NCBI GenBank assembly: GCA_964023205.1
Contig: OZ026840.1
Span: 30,668,199 to 30,732,198, forward strand
From: Lutraria lutraria
Lineage: Eukaryota; Mollusca; Bivalvia; Venerida; Mactridae
Direction: 5' to 3'
Length of the DNA stretch: 64,000 nucleotides
Part shown: positions 24,808-38,124 of the stretch, in pieces
Numbering within the stretch: position 1 is the first letter of the stretch
How the letters are laid out: each line of letters begins with the position of its first letter
Notes under the pieces: model-generated
Told to the model about the DNA's origin: nothing
Database searches by the model: none
What the model saw: the letters and a program-made list of their open reading frames with translations, nothing else
Translations under genes and position numbers: made by a program

Positions 24808-27800
24808 AACTAAAACGCTCCATGACAATCTGGATGTCACTAAAGATAAAACTTTTATCAGGCTTTGGTGTAAAACATCAGTGAAATGTGGATCTATGTT
24901 CTAGGTCAACATACAAACAGACATCCATTCACGTGTTTGTGGAATTTTAAACAACTACCTAAGTTGATAGTTGTTTATAAATAGCTGATTCAGTTACAAA
25001 TGAAAATTTCAAGTGGCCTTGTCTTATCTGCATTTTATTTAATATGACTTGTTTTTTTTTGTATTCATAAGAGAAAATTTAAAACGTATAATGCAGTCCA
25101 GGAAAACTTGTTAGGTGAACTGGCGGTCGTATATACTAATAACTCAAACATTGTTAAAAAACGACGTTTAAATTTACCCACTAAAACACAGAGGACCATA
25201 GATCTTATGCTCTACCAGATCTAGTGAAAGATCAGCGATGGAAGTGGCCTCTTTAAGTGACTTAAAGACGTTTTTGGTAGTTCGCTACTTTTTCACTTAG
25301 ACATATAGGCATAATGAAAACTGAACAATAGATTTGTTTTTAAACTTAGCATGATCGAAGCATATGCTAACAGAAACATTTTAAGCGAAAAAGAATTGGG
25401 GGTTACTGATTTCGTTTTTGAGTTATCTGCCCTTGAATTCGAATTTTTTGGTTATTTTAGGTCATTTCAAGGGTAATATTTCATGAATTATTTTGAATTG
25501 AGTGTTGTTGTTTTTCCTTTACCTAAACCACTGCCAATTTTCTTAAAAAATGGCATAATTAGTCTCTTACCTTCAACTGAGGAAAGGTTATATAAATGTT
25601 TAATGGAATTACATGAAATTTTGTTTTTTGACCAAGAGTAAAATGAAAAACATCAACCAAAAGTAAAACCATGGTATTTAAGATTTGTCTGCCCTTGAAA
25701 TAAGCTAAAATAAGCAACTAAACAATATCCAATGGCAGATAATCATATCAGATAGCTATGACTAGGCTAATGATGCCTTTATAATTTTATGTTGATACTT
25801 TTTTGCATTATAGTTTCATGTTATGTTATGTTTTATGTCATGTAACTTACGTATAGTCATATTAACGCAAAGTCAAAGCACAAAAGTGTACACCTTCTCC
25901 GTCGAAAAAAACTTGTTCTCTCATCTTTTCGTCTTTCTTTTTTCTCAGATGCGTATCATGATATACTTAGTATATATTGTTGTTTACTTTCATCTTTATG
26001 TTATGTTCAGACTATAAGTGAGATTTTATTGTTTTCTCTTGTCAAAGAACCAGAAAATGTACATCACTTTCGACCCCCCCCCCCTCCCCTCTCTCTCTCT
26101 CTCTCTCACTGTACCATTAAATATGCATATTGTCTATAATATTGTTATTAACGACTACAACAATGTTCTCTTGTTAATATTGACCAGTTGCCTTCTATAA
26201 CGTCTATTGTAATGTATGTCAATATATGTTGTATATATGTTCACATAGGCCTCCGGCCTAATGAATTTGAAATAAAGTATCTATCTATTAAGAATGTTGT
26301 TTTTGATGATTTTTTTCATGATAATGACCATTTGAAAGAGCGAGGATAACGGTGAAAATTTTGAAGCAATGTTTTGCGCATGCGCATTGATGTGTTAGGT
26401 TTGTCTAACTCTCAATTGGCATATATGGAACTTATTGTCAGATTCAAAATGGTGTGAAAATGGACAATTTGGATTTTGACAAAAACTCATAAATTATGCA
26501 AATAATCTAAAAATGCGCTCTTGCCTTTTAGAAACACTGAAACCGGTCAATACGAATTAAAGGGAGTTAACTCATAAGTCGGTATTTGTTTATTTGTGCG
26601 AGTTGTTTCCCTTGATATGTGTTAGAACGAGCATGAACTCATCATCTCCGTGTGTTTGCAACAATATCGTATAAATATGTTTTTTGCAAGTACAAGTATG
26701 TGCTGAAGAACGTCGTGCGTACGTGTCTTCCAAAGTCCATGGAAGGCGGATTCTTTTGTCGGGTGGATAAAGTCATCATGCGCTTACCCTTCGTCTCTGT
26801 TTAAAGTCTGAATCCCATGCACCCGGGACAAGAAAAAAATTGCAAGCTGTCCAAACATTATTAGGAAATTCGATGGTTAAGTTAGTTAAGCTGTGCTTCT
26901 TTGGTCTTCCATCGCCATTAAAAACTGTGATGGCCTTAAATTGACGTTTCTTCTGATGGTATAGTATCCTATTACCCCCCCCCCCTCCCCATATCATGGG
27001 GGGGGGCGGGTTAAAAATGATGAAAAATGTCTAGGACTTTAAAAAGTGACGCCAATCTTTAATCATATTTAAGAAGTGACTGATATGTTCGCCCTCATTT
27101 TTCTCTCTTGATCAAGTAGTAGATGGAAAAATACAAATTACTCGGACAAATTCAGTTTCTACCGGTTATAAGTATCATACAGTGTTAGGTGAAATTCACT
27201 CTGTTTATATCTTACACATTATTTAGGCGCTTTATTTCTTTCCAATTAAATACGTTCATTGAATTCATAAAGCTTCTTAGGGATCACGATGAACTCATCG
27301 AATTCATCAGACGCTTCATAAATATTGAAATAACGACATTGAAGATGATAACTGCTCCATAAATCTACAGCTTCTGCTGTCTTTTGGATTAGGCTAAGAC
27401 AAGAACAAATCAAGATATAAAAATATCCTAAAGCCCTGAGTGTAATTGTTGGTTTTAGACCTTTCAAATCCTCGCTCATGTCTTTCCTTTATCATCGATA
27501 ATACGCAAGGTATTCCGGTGTCCCATTTTGTCATCATCTGTGTCATTGCGCAGCTTTCAATATCTCATTAATAAAAACAGATAGTTACCAAAATGTGGCT
27601 ATTTTTCGTCACAAAAGCTCCCTCGACGTTGACATATCTCTTTACAAACACTGTTTAACAAGGAGTTGGATCAATTTAGAAAAATATTAATGTTGTTGAA
27701 ATGAAAGCCAAAATTTTGACACCTTTATGTCGGCTTATCTTTTCGACCGGATATAGCCGGGCTGCTTCGGTCTGTATGGGCCAGAGGATTTCCTAATTGT

Positions 27801-28825
27801 TGTCGCAAACGATACAGCTGACGTAAAACCCGTTGGCTTCTTTTCATAGATATAAATATCATTACATAGGGTGCATCTGAATTCATTAATTCATTATCCA
27901 TTAAGCTTCCTATCTACATTGAGAGCAAGGAATGCAGGCATTATTACAAAGGATGTCATTTTCAAGTCACTTTTTCATGCGAGTATTAATTACGTTTTAA
28001 TTGATAAGAATAGAGTAACTATACAGACCATGAACACAGAAAAAACTCTATTTTTAAACCTTTGTATGGTTTAAAAACAAGGAGCTTTATAACTAAACAA
28101 TGAAGTAGAATGTGCAAAACGCCCACTGTGGTGCGCTTTACGACAGTAAGACTTAGCAAAATACTTTGGGTCCAGATAGTGCCAACACCATAACAGAAGT
28201 GTTAAGATTGCTGAAACGCTAGTCCAAGTCAAGTGACTTACCTTTTTTCTAACTTAACGACAGGGTTTAATTTAACAATAGAAATAACACGTTATTGTGA
28301 CTCAGAATATCGTCGCCTGAGCTAACTCTATTTTACCATTTTGAGAAAAAGGTCAACAAACATTCAAAGTCAATTGAAAAACAAGGAGATAGTGCAAAAT
28401 GTTTAGCGGGGTCTCAAATTGCTAAAACAAGGGCACGAGGAGATAGCCACCCACCCCCCCCCCCCCCCCCTTCTCTCTCTCTCTCTCTGAGACCAATCCA
28501 ACTATGTACAAATCTCAAAATCTTCCAAATGGTACATGTAGAAAGCTCACCATTACGATTCAGGTGACGATATGTATATATTCGTACGTTACGTATGTTT
28601 CGGAAATATTACCAATACCTATATTCGTATTCTTGGTATATATTATGTTATACTGAAGTATGGATGCAAAACCTTATAAATCTGATTACTGTGGCTAACC
28701 TATGACAAACAAATTGCATAAAATCGGGATATATGGAACTATTGATAGAATTCGGCAGATTTCCACTACTTACAATGAATTTACAGCCCCTCGAACTAAA
28801 CATATCTTGATAACAAAGTGAGCGG
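24808..28825. other. Intergenic DNA with microsatellites
   Basis: No exon recognised. It contains a poly-C/CT tract (about 26075-26110), a LINE-like 3' end with an ATCT tail (about 25960-26290), an oppositely oriented poly-C and poly-G pair flanking CATATCATGG (26975-27010), and another poly-C/CT tract (28450-28488). Confidence 0.5.
25960..26290 (+). mobile_element. Probable LINE 3' end fragment
   Basis: Ends GGCCTAATGAATTTGAAATAAAG followed by ATCT repeats, a common 3' structure of CR1/L2-like LINEs in molluscs. No coding part is recognisable; the upstream limit is approximate. Confidence 0.4.
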
Positions 28826-29075
28826 CTCCGTGGAGGAGTGGTTATGACATATATTATATAACCGACTTGTTGTCATAACCCCTTCAACGTTGTAAGTTCG
28901 AATCCCAGCCATGGGACCAAATTTCATACATGAGGAAGCTATCCATTTAACTCGTAATTTGAAGATCGGTGGTTCTACGTAGGTGTCACACTGGGGCTTC
29001 CTTCACTGTTAAAGCGGGAAAGGTTGCCAAATGACCTTGACTGTTGGTGTGTCCTTAACCCTAGCGTAGATAAAT
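28826..29075 (+). mobile_element. tRNA-derived SINE
   Basis: tRNA-like head with an A-box-like GGAGTGGTTATG and B box GTTCGAATCCC, interrupted by a 30-bp AT-rich insert. The body GGAAGCTATCC...GATCGGTGGTTCTAC then GGGCTTCCTTCACTGTTAAAGC then GCCAAATGACCTTGAC matches the other SINE copies here. Confidence 0.7.
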
Positions 29076-29539
29076 TGACTACTAATGATCAATTGAGACA
29101 TTATTTTGACTAAGAATCTTGTTCCGTTCTGTTTTGAAGTTGTGTCACATTCAATACGACCGTTAATGTATCACTGCATGGAACAGGCAATTCTAATGTA
29201 ACTCAGTGTCATGTGTATGCTTGTATAGGGGTAGATTTGCAAAAGAAATATTACAAAATCTATGATCAGTCTGGAAACTCAAATCTCATATCATGCCTTT
29301 ATAATTTATTCTAAGAAAACGAAGATTATCTGTATTACATGTATATATAATTCAGGCAGCTTGTTAATCTGAATATGTATCTAAAGAATACCAAGCGATT
29401 TCTTTTACATTAATATCATGAATAAAAATGGAATTAAGGTTTGTTATCAGAGACTGTTCTCAAGTTTTATAACCTCGGGGTCATTACTGGTTTATTCAAG
29501 TCAAAGAAAGACTCATATACTTTGCGTATAGGCTCTTGG

Positions 29540-29720
29540 GAAGCAAGTTCCGACTGGGGCGTGCCTAGTTTTAGATTTTGCCTGAAAACAGGACCAAGTT
29601 CTACGTTTATCAACATCTACCATGTTATCGTTAAACTAGTTCCTGTTCCATGCGGCAGTGTAAGTCTATGTTATTTAAAGCAAATGTTCAGCAGTAAAAG
29701 GGTAATGCCGGGTATGTATG
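29540..29720 (+). repeat. Dispersed repeat, copy 1
   Basis: Contains GTTAAACTAGTTCCTGTTCC and a CAGTGTAAGTCTATG phrase, shared with about 38560-38740 (minus) and 47930-48110 (plus). No coding capacity; family unknown. Confidence 0.5.
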
Positions 29721-29799
29721 TATGTTAGTAGCTATATGTGTAAGTTCATGAAATGCATCTCTGGTGTCTGTTAAAAAAATATAAACGTAATACGTTCAT

Positions 29800-29960
29800 T
29801 TCATTTATTTATTTATTTCATCTTCATCAAAGATCATCACTGTTTTATAAATAACATAAATAAATTCACAGTTTACATACACGTTAAACAAATAACTAAG
29901 ACCATGTATAGTACATGTAGGTACAAACAGACAGAAACAAAAAGTCAAACAATGTTAATT
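29800..29960 (-). mobile_element. Probable LINE 3' tail fragment
   Basis: Reverse strand ends in an AAAT-repeat tail (TTATTTATTTATTTC on the plus strand), like the fragment at 45690-45960. Confidence 0.3.
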
Positions 29961-30060
29961 CAAATTCCAGTCGAATGTACTGACGGTTCGTATTTCATTG
30001 ACTTTGTAAATACAGTACATCCTCTAACAAATAATTATTCATAATGAACGATTTATGAAA

Positions 30061-30240
30061 TACAGTGCAACCTCTCCAGAGCGACCATCTCTTGATCAAC
30101 AACCTCCCTTCGACAACAGCATGATTTGTCCAAAATGTATGATTTAACTATTAATTTAACCTCTTTAGCGCAACAATCTCTCAACAACAATATAATTTTG
30201 CTACTCCCAGAGGGTGTTGCTTTGGAGAGGTTGCACTGTA
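30061..30240. mobile_element. MITE family A, complete copy
   Basis: 180-bp element with perfect 17-bp inverted ends (TACAGTGCAACCTCTCC at the left, its complement at the right) and TA at both tips, as for mariner-type MITEs. A second copy is at 32446-32628. Confidence 0.75.
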
Positions 30241-30284
30241 CAGTCTATACTGAACATAAGTCCACCTGTTAGTAGAGAAAACTT

Positions 30285-30525
30285 TTTTATGATTCCACGT
30301 TGCCCCAAAAGCCAACTTTTCCAGCTTTAATGGTGTGGGTGGAGCCCAAAAATACACCTGGATATAGAACCACCGACCTTCTGGACAGCTTCCTTACAAG
30401 CTGGGAACCAATCCAAGTTACAAGTAAAGTTAGTCTGGTCCCAGGTTGAATTCGAACTCACAGCATATGGGGATAGTGATAATTAGTCAGAGACCATAAC
30501 CACTCGACCATGGAATACCCCCCTC
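30285..30525 (-). mobile_element. tRNA-derived SINE
   Basis: Minus-strand SINE: B-box complement GAATTCGAACTC and A-box complement CCATAACCACTCGACC at the right, and the conserved body (CCACCGACCTTCTGGACAGC, CTTTAATGGTG) at the left. Confidence 0.7.
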
Positions 30526-31087
30526 CCAGACTTAGTTCTTAACAACAATACTTAAGAAAGTGTTAGTGCGTTCCGTAAGTTTATCAGTTGTATGTTACCA
30601 AACCTAACGCCAGTACGTCTTTTATCAACTAATAAGATATGAAAACAAAATTAATCCATTTCATTAATTGATACATGTTATTTGAATTTTCACATTTTTA
30701 GCCGAAAACAACAGGACTGGTCCTAGGAGCTACATTAAAGTTTTCTCAAACGGCATTTACAGGTTGTACTGTATTTGTTATTGGTTAAGATGGCGATCAA
30801 TCGGGGATCGTTTTGTGGTCAAAAAGCAATCATTCGAGAATCGTTTTGTGGTTAAACAGCAATCAGTCAGTTATTGTTTGGACTGGCGATTGCAACTGGC
30901 TATATACATTGCATTCATGATATGAAAATGAGAAAAAAATTCATTGGACGGGTAACCAGATTTTTAGTCGTTCAACATGAATTTGATCACTAAATACGAC
31001 AACAAAATTCTACCATTTACAATAAACATCTAACACATTGTTACAATAAAACCATATGTTCGTACTTCTGTAAAATGTACTTTTAGA

Positions 31088-31265
31088 TACAGTCAAACGT
31101 GTGAACAAAGGCCACCCTCTAGGAAACACATGGCTTTTATTTACAAGTGGCCTTAATTCATATGTCATTTTGTTCTAAATAGTAATTGTATGTTTTCAAA
31201 GAATGTCCGATATTCACATGATTTCCTTTATTCAGAGGTGGTCGCTAACACAGAGGTTTGACTGT
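31088..31265. mobile_element. MITE family B, copy 1
   Basis: About 178 bp with ends TACAGTCAAACGTGTG and CACAGAGGTTTGACTG, near-perfect inverted repeats. Related copy at 62637-62813. Confidence 0.6.
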
Positions 31266-31492
31266 TCAACGTACATTCATCATACTTATTCCATTTACAT
31301 CACTTACTCAAAGTTGTTTAAATGTGGATACTTATGAAAACTACAGTTTATTCTCAAAGATAACTCGGTTGATGTTAAAGTGATCCACGATTTATGTTCG
31401 TCTTGTCTCACAAATCTTACCCTCCTTCGCGAGCCTAAAACTGATAGGTACAATTTCACTTTCACAAAATCCTTACGTAACAAAGTCTGCGC

Positions 31493-31692
31493 TCACTCCG
31501 CGTTGAAATAAGAACTTTGCATTGAATATAGTTTATCAATTGGATTTATGAGTGTATTTGAAACTGTCATCCCGTTCGTCCGACCGTCCGTGTTTAGAAT
31601 CTGGTCAATAGATTCCATTTTTTCATCCATGTTTAAGGAACCATTACTGTAGACGTTGTTGGATATAGTGTTTGTACTAGAGTATGCAGAGT
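31493..31692 (-). CDS. LMX1: LMX1-type LIM-homeobox gene, last coding exon
   Basis: Acceptor TTATTTCAG precedes 31692; the exon enters with two bases completing a codon. It ends with NPIDKLYSMQSSYFNAE and a TGA at 31493-31495. Vertebrate LMX1A/B end with almost the same phrase, which makes the assignment specific to LMX1 rather than other LIM-homeobox genes. The rest of the exon is Ser/Asn-rich. Confidence 0.9.
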
Positions 31693-32155
31693 CTGAAATA
31701 ATGATAAAAGGATGTGTGAATATCGATATATAGGCCATATGTGGAACCCAATTAATACGGTTTATTGATAAGGTAACATTAGTATCGAGGAAATATTGAA
31801 ACTTTATTGTTACAATTCAATGGTCGTAATATAGAGATGGTCGCTTAGTTACATGGCTAAATTCCAATATTACGGACACCTCACAATTACTTTGGCTAAA
31901 TTCCACTATTACGTACACTTCGAGGTGTATTACTGTATTATGAAGTCATTGTTTGTCTCTATATTAATTCACTATAGCCGTGTTATAAAGTATTGGTAGC
32001 GATTATTATCGTATCATAGAATTATCATACATAATGTATCTATAAAATTATAAACATTCTATGATCATTCACGATCATTCACGATCTTACACGAATCGTA
32101 ACGATCCTAGACGGAAATGCACGATTTTTCTTTAAGAGTACAACTACTCACCTAC

Positions 32156-32224
32156 CTGAATGATCTGTATCAAAACTGTTTATTTGGTCACCAAATAATC
32201 GACTGTCTTGTTTTTGAGGTACAC
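32156..32224 (-). CDS. LMX1: LMX1-type gene, penultimate coding exon
   Basis: 69 bp between acceptor TTTACAG and donor GTAGGTGAG. It encodes about 23 residues (VPQKQDSRLFGDQINSFDTDHS) linking the post-homeodomain region to the C-terminus. Phases match both neighbours. The short residue string itself is poorly conserved, so the call rests on splice sites and phase. Confidence 0.75.
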
Positions 32225-32445
32225 CTGTAAAGATTATATGGAAATAAACATTTTGTTTATAGTGGAAAGTTATCTACAACAAGTACGAGTAGATCATAAT
32301 GGTCCTTATACTTAAGTCTTTGATTTTCTTTTCGAAAAAAGATCGGTTGGTGATATTTAATTATACATTTATCTACAAATCGTTGTAATATTTATGAATC
32401 TTGAAATTGTAATAAAAATGAACGTAGACAATAAGCGCATTACTA

Positions 32446-32628
32446 TACAGCACAACCTCTGTAGAGCAACACCCTGTGGGAACTGCATATATTGGCCGTT
32501 GTTTAGAGGTTGTTGCTCTACAGAGGTTGAATTTATAGTAAATATCAGCTTAGTGAAATTTTGAAGGTGTTGTTATAAAGATGTTGTTGCTCTACAGAGG
32601 GCCACACTGGAGAGGTTGTACTGTGTAT
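32446..32628. mobile_element. MITE family A, second copy
   Basis: Ends TACAGCACAACCTCTGTAGAG and GGAGAGGTTGTACTGTGTA; internal repetitions of GTTGCTCTACAGAGG. It lies in the LMX1 intron between 32224 and 32941. Confidence 0.6.
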
Positions 32629-32699
32629 ACATGTAGCACAGTGGGTTACTATGTTATATGGCACAGCGTATACCTTAATATGTCTTACAATATATAGAA

Positions 32700-32915
32700 C
32701 AGCGTGTTTCCGTATAAAGTATAGCTCCCACTGATAGGGGGTTGTGGGTTCGAGCCCAGCTACCGAACATGTCTCTTTATGTGAGAAAGTAGGCAGTTGC
32801 TTACGGAAGATGGGAGTCCAGTACTGGTTCTTTCCATGAACGATGGTTAGATGAACTATCCGCCTCATGTGACTCTGACTGTTGAAAAGGGGCATAAAAT
32901 TAAAACAAACAAACT
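32700..32915 (+). mobile_element. tRNA-derived SINE, second family
   Basis: B box GGGTTCGAGCCCAGC followed by a different body (TTACGGAAGATGGGAGTCCAGT) and an ending GTGACTCTGACTGTTGAAAAGG with AAAC repeats. Located in an LMX1 intron. Confidence 0.6.
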
Positions 32916-32940
32916 AAATATTTTGACTCATAATATTTAC

Positions 32941-33094
32941 CATTGTTTTCTGAATGTCCGATATAACTACTGTCAGATTCACTATCCTCGTCTTTTTTAT
33001 CACCAGGTGATTTTAGTTTGTTCTTATCGACATTATCGCCTTCCTTCTTACCCTTGCCCCCTTCTTGGTTCTGTCGACGTGCAATCTTTTTAAC
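32941..33094 (-). CDS. LMX1: LMX1-type gene, exon after the homeodomain
   Basis: 154 bp from acceptor TTTTGTCACAG to donor GTAAATATT. It starts VKKIARRQNQEGG, which continues the third homeodomain helix (QNQRAK | VKKIARR), matching KMKKLARR in vertebrate LMX1. An acidic and Lys-rich stretch (DKKDEDSESDSSY) follows. Phase 0 in, phase 1 out, consistent with both neighbours. Confidence 0.88.
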
Positions 33095-33663
33095 CTGTGA
33101 CAAAATAAGAAATAAATTATGTTAGATTTCACTATAAGCAATACGGTTTCAACTTTACTACATGTATATATGTATACTAGTATTATGGTTCGCTTTCTTG
33201 TTATTAAGCAACGTGCATCTGAATATTCTACCATTTTATTTAAATTGATGATTTGGCTGCGGGTGGTATTAGTAATAAAGAAAAATTATATTCACATAAC
33301 ACTTAAAAAAACACCTAAATATTCAGTTTTCCAGTTTTATTTTCGATATGGTCGTGCAATTGCAAAAACTGTAACGGACACCCGAACACTGAACTAACAT
33401 CGTTAAATGGTGAACAATTGATTTAGAAGAAAACTAAGTTAATTAAGTTTGACACACAATTAATGCACTGTCCCCATTTTGGGAATTAAAATAGCTCTTA
33501 CATAACCCAAAATGTATGAAAATACGGAAGTTCCGGAATTCAGAAATATAATTTACAGAGGGAGAAATTTCGGGACCAACAAAATCGTTCGGATTTCAGA
33601 ATTAAGTTTCCGGATTTCAGAGAGTTCGGTATTCACTGTATAAAGGACAGTTTCCGGTCTTAC

Positions 33664-33875
33664 CTTTGCACGTTGGTTCTGAAACCAAACTTGAACAACC
33701 CGAACGCTGAGACCCGTTTCTGCTGCTAATGATTCTCGCACTTTACGACATGGCTTAGGATTCATTTCGAACGCGCTTTTGAACTTCCGGCGCTGACTTG
33801 TGGTAAGAATAGTCCGCGGACGTTTTGGTGGTTTGCCGGAATCGCTATCGTCATCGTAACTGTCACTGTCATCAC
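33664..33875 (-). CDS. LMX1: LMX1-type gene, homeodomain exon
   Basis: 212 bp from acceptor TTTTTTCCAG to donor GTAAGACC. It encodes an acidic lead ([13 protein letters not shown]), then the homeodomain: [15 protein letters not shown], the conserved [31 protein letters not shown]. Helix 3 WFQNQRAK with Gln50-type specificity and the PCRKVRE phrase are distinctive of LMX1. DNA-binding transcription factor acting in the nucleus; in animals it specifies neurons and patterning domains. Confidence 0.95.
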
Positions 33876-34366
33876 CTGGAAAAAATGATTATAATTTTAA
33901 ATTAATATTGAAATTAATTTTTTTTCTTACGTTTTTATACATTGCAAAAAATATATATACTTTCTAATTAAGGCATTCATGATATTTAGAAGAATTGTGT
34001 TAGATTTCAAATGCGGCACGAAAATTACAAAGCAAACCTAATTGACGTTAGATGTTCATGATTTTTTGGGGCGCGTGAATTTCTTTGTTTCACGAAATCC
34101 GCCAAAAAAATCCGATTTGATTTTAATTTCAACATGTAATTTCATATGCATGCCCAAATTTGGTCTCAATCAACTTGATCAAAGGTCATACAATTTATGA
34201 ATACAAATCTGATACATCATAAAACAACGATGATTTAATCAAACATTATTCTATCAGTACTATAGGGTCTGGTTAAATGTATTAAATAATTAAACAATGA
34301 TTTCATCTGAACTAATACACCTCGAATATGCAATTGAGATTTGAGCTAAGGAAGGGGCTGCTGGTA

Positions 34367-34580
34367 GGGCCAATGTGGTCGAGTGGTTATGGTCTCTGAC
34401 TAGCAATCACTAGCCCCTCACCACTGTAAGTTCAAATTCCATCCGAACCAGTTCACGTATGGAGAAGTTTTCCAGCTATAGCTTACGGAATGTCGGTAGT
34501 TCTACTCAGGCGTACGTCTGGGGTATTCCTCCATCGTTTAAAGCCGGAAATGTAGCTAAATCACCATGTATCAATCTTAG
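34367..34580 (+). mobile_element. tRNA-derived SINE
   Basis: Head GTGGTCGAGTGGTTATGG and B box GTTCAAATTCC, body TTACGGAATGTCGGTAGTTCTAC and TTTAAAGCCGGAAATG. The best-preserved copy in the window. It sits in the LMX1 intron between the LIM2 and homeodomain exons. Confidence 0.75.
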
Positions 34581-34973
34581 TATCAGGAATCAAAAACGTG
34601 GCAAGTTTTAAAGTTCAAATTTATTACCATGAAAACATAGTTCCCACATCTACAATAGTTACCTCCCTTGGCGGCCATCTTGCTTGGCAAATTCAGCAAG
34701 CACTAATAGAAGATATTTATATTTTTGTTTTGATAATTCTAAATATAGGATATTTATATGTGACAACTACATTTTCTTAAACCTGATGTGATTGTGGCCT
34801 TACCAACTTCATGATTAAGTTATCTTTTATAAATTAAGTTGTTTAATAACCAATTTTCTGATTTTTTCTACTAAGCGCATAAGAAATTTGCCAAGCAAGA
34901 AGGCCGCCAAGGGAGGTAAATATTGTAGATGTGGGAACTATGTATTATGGTCATTTTTTCTATATTTACTCAC

Positions 34974-35194
34974 TTTTTGGACTATATGGCATTAATGCCA
35001 TTTCTTTTTCGAAGTCCATTCGACAAAACAGCTGACCATGTTTGACCACGAATTCATCTCCTTTCTGTAATGGCTGCCCGCACGCGACGCACGCGAAACA
35101 ATGAATATGAAACACGTGATCTAAAGCCCGCATCACGAGTTGGTTAGGAGGTATAATGTGTTGTAGACATGCGCTGCATTTTGCTCGATAAATT
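34974..35194 (-). CDS. LMX1: LMX1-type gene, LIM2 exon
   Basis: 221 bp from acceptor CTCTTTTCAG to donor GTGAGTAAA. It encodes a complete second LIM domain: CSAC, HCFACVAC with the His-Cys ligands, and CRMDFEKE. FVMRALE-type wording (LVMRALDHVFHIHCF) and the GDEFVVKHGQLFC phrase match LMX1. LIM domains bind LDB cofactors. Phase 2 in, phase 1 out, joining LIM1 and the homeodomain exon correctly. Confidence 0.93.
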
Positions 35195-37861
35195 CTGAAA
35201 AGAGAAGACAAGATGATATTAAATAGTAATTAGAAATATTGTCAATGTTGACTGGTTTATATTTGCTGTTTATTGTTATAGAATTGTTACTGTGGCAATA
35301 ATATTAGTATGCAATGTAATATAATTCCCAATAAATGAAGATATTCGATCGAATTCAACCTCTATTTGTGCGCAGCATTTTACATACACATACCGTGACA
35401 CTACTGCTACTAAGACAAATAAAATATAGATACAGATAGTTTATTCAAATTGGTTTGACATTCTACATACATTTTTTGTATTTACATTTTTACACATTTT
35501 TATTTATTATTTTAATTAATATTTTCTGATTTCAAAAGATCAATAAAGTTAGCCATACTAATTTTTCTATTTTCAAAGTACAAAGGACATTTTAATATAA
35601 GTGAATTGTATCTTTTTAAAACAATATATACAGTTAAAACAATACCACTTTGTCATAAGTCAAACATATATTTCAACCACATCTTTGTTGCCTGTGGTTA
35701 CCCATTAAAGGAACCCAAAGCTCTTTGCACGTGATGCTAGTGATTCAGTCACGCCTATGTTTAAATTACCCTGCTTGTATGTAATATAGGGGCAAACTAC
35801 GGTGATAATTTGAGATGAAATACAATACTATCGTGTATATGCCTTTTGACTTGATATATCTAGGCGATTCGGATACTTGGCGTTTCTTTATTACAGTCAG
35901 GTGATTTGTTTTTTAATCAATTATCTAAAAATATGCAAAAGTCACGAAATTCTGCTTATAGCTTGTCTTTGTGACAATCTCGCGACAAAAGTCGGGCACC
36001 AAGCCATGACGCAGCCCAATTAAGAAAACCGAATTCCGTATACGTTTCAAATGTTGAACTTTCTGAGTGTTTTATTTTCAATAATCGCGAAGAACGTGCA
36101 ACGAGAACACAAAGGAAGTACATAAATTTCTAATAAAACTTCCTCGTGTTATTGGCCGCTACAATTTGCTCGAATTTTATGGGGAATTCAAGCTATGTTC
36201 GAATGATGTTATGACGGCGTAAGGCAAATCATTAAGCAATAAATCAAACGCAGCCCCAGGTCGCCATTGTAAAGGAATTACTCGGAGAAAAAACAGCGGA
36301 ACAATATTCCTTATTGTGCGCCGTTTATGCCTGTCAACGTACTGTCAGGTTTCAATAAGACCATGTCATATTGAGCTGGCTTCGGGGTTCTCGATGTATG
36401 AATAAAATGCGGGAATGTTTTCTATATAACCTAGGAGATGTTCATGAGCGTTATTAAAACCATACGTCAAATGTTTTCATATCGGCGGACTAGAATGCAT
36501 TGCAAACAAGACTTCATCCATAACAACTCTCATTAGACACTTGTAGTATGGTATGATAAGAGGTAGTGTACGTTGGAATGAGTGTGTTGAAAATGCACAA
36601 AATTACAAAAAAAGCCATCCTTTGAAAACTGTCTGTGTGTGCTTGCGCGTCCAAACTTTTCATGGTATGTAAGAGTACATAGGTAGGCATTTTTTGATGA
36701 CTGGGTATTACAGAAAACGAAAAGCAGGAATAAAGACCTACATTTTTAGTGTAACTGCAAGCAGACAAGGTATGATAACCGTGAAAAACGACAATTTTCT
36801 GACTTCATCCGAAATAAATTGTATTTAACAAAATCTAGCCGCCGTGGGGTAAAAGTAGGAAATAATCTAATTCGAGATTTCTCAGAAATTTTGTTTGATG
36901 TTATGTAATGTTGTATCTTGGTGAAGCAGTCCTATAAAACATTACTTACGATTTACATAAAATATATTAAATTAAGGTATCTCTTCTTAAAATTCCACTT
37001 AAATTCCTCTCTTTTTGTTAATAATAGCTATTATGAATAATACTCACTGAAAAAAAGGATTATTTTAATAATACGAAGACTTAAAATGAATATTGGCCGT
37101 GTTTTGTCGACGCTGAAAATTGCCATTTTTATCAAAGTTATTCTTTGCTGAATATTTTATTGTGTGTTTAAGAAAGAATTGTTCGTAATTAAAGCAATAC
37201 TATTAGTTCTAGCAGACTTTATCAGATCAGTTTCGTCCGTTAGATCGCCATGTAGATATCCTATTACGTCGGACATCAGGTGGGAAATTAACATCTCTGC
37301 GTCAAGTAGTTTCATAAACGTACAATTTGTGAGCTTATTTAAACGTGGACAATTAATATTTAAGTGTTATATGAACGTAAGTTGAGATTTAACAACACGA
37401 TAATTAAAAGCAAGGTTCGCTAATAAAATGTCTGGGATTTTTTTTTCAATTACGAATTTCATTAATGTATTATTCCCGACTTATATTGCGTCGGGTTAAC
37501 AAAAAGAGATTGAAACTTTCTAGGAATCTATTAGACACGATGTAACTTTTTTATGTCTCTTACCACACATTCACTTTATTAAGACGATACACTAAGTATA
37601 ATACAATAGTATAAAAGTTCAACCACGACCACGTTTAGTCATAATACTTTTAATATAATAATAAGTGTCTGGAAAAAATATCAAATTTATCAATGTCTAT
37701 AAAACCACGCAGTAATAAGTAAGAGACCTCTGAAGTATCAAAGTTAGTTAAAGTTTATATGATTAAAAGTATAATATCAAATAATCGAAACAGTTTTCAC
37801 GCATTTATTTGATTTAGATTTACTGTATAATATAGTTTTTTTTTCTTTTTCTCTGGCGTGC

Positions 37862-38035
37862 AACGTCGCCCTAACAGTCAAGGTCATTGTTTCAGTTTTA
37901 AAGTTAGAGGAAGAACCCAGGCGTACACTTGGGTAGAGCCACCCATGATGTTCCGTAAGGTACCTAAAACCTGTCTTGTCTCGGGTGGAATTCAAACTCA
38001 CAGCGGTAAGGGGCTAGTGATACCATATCGTAGAA
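37862..38035 (-). mobile_element. SINE fragment
   Basis: Minus-strand copy: B-box complement GGAATTCAAACTC, body AGAGCCACCCATGATGTTCC and GTCAAGGTCATTG. Truncated at the tRNA head. Confidence 0.6.
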
Positions 38036-38124
38036 AAAAGTAACAAAACCATCAAGGATTGTGACAATGTATAATTTTATACTCTTACAGGTAGGTTGGA
38101 AATAAGAAAAATCTTCAAAATACT

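Noticed and set aside
28826..28920. tRNA gene
   Set aside because: A and B boxes are present but the region does not fold into a full tRNA and is joined to a SINE body also seen elsewhere.
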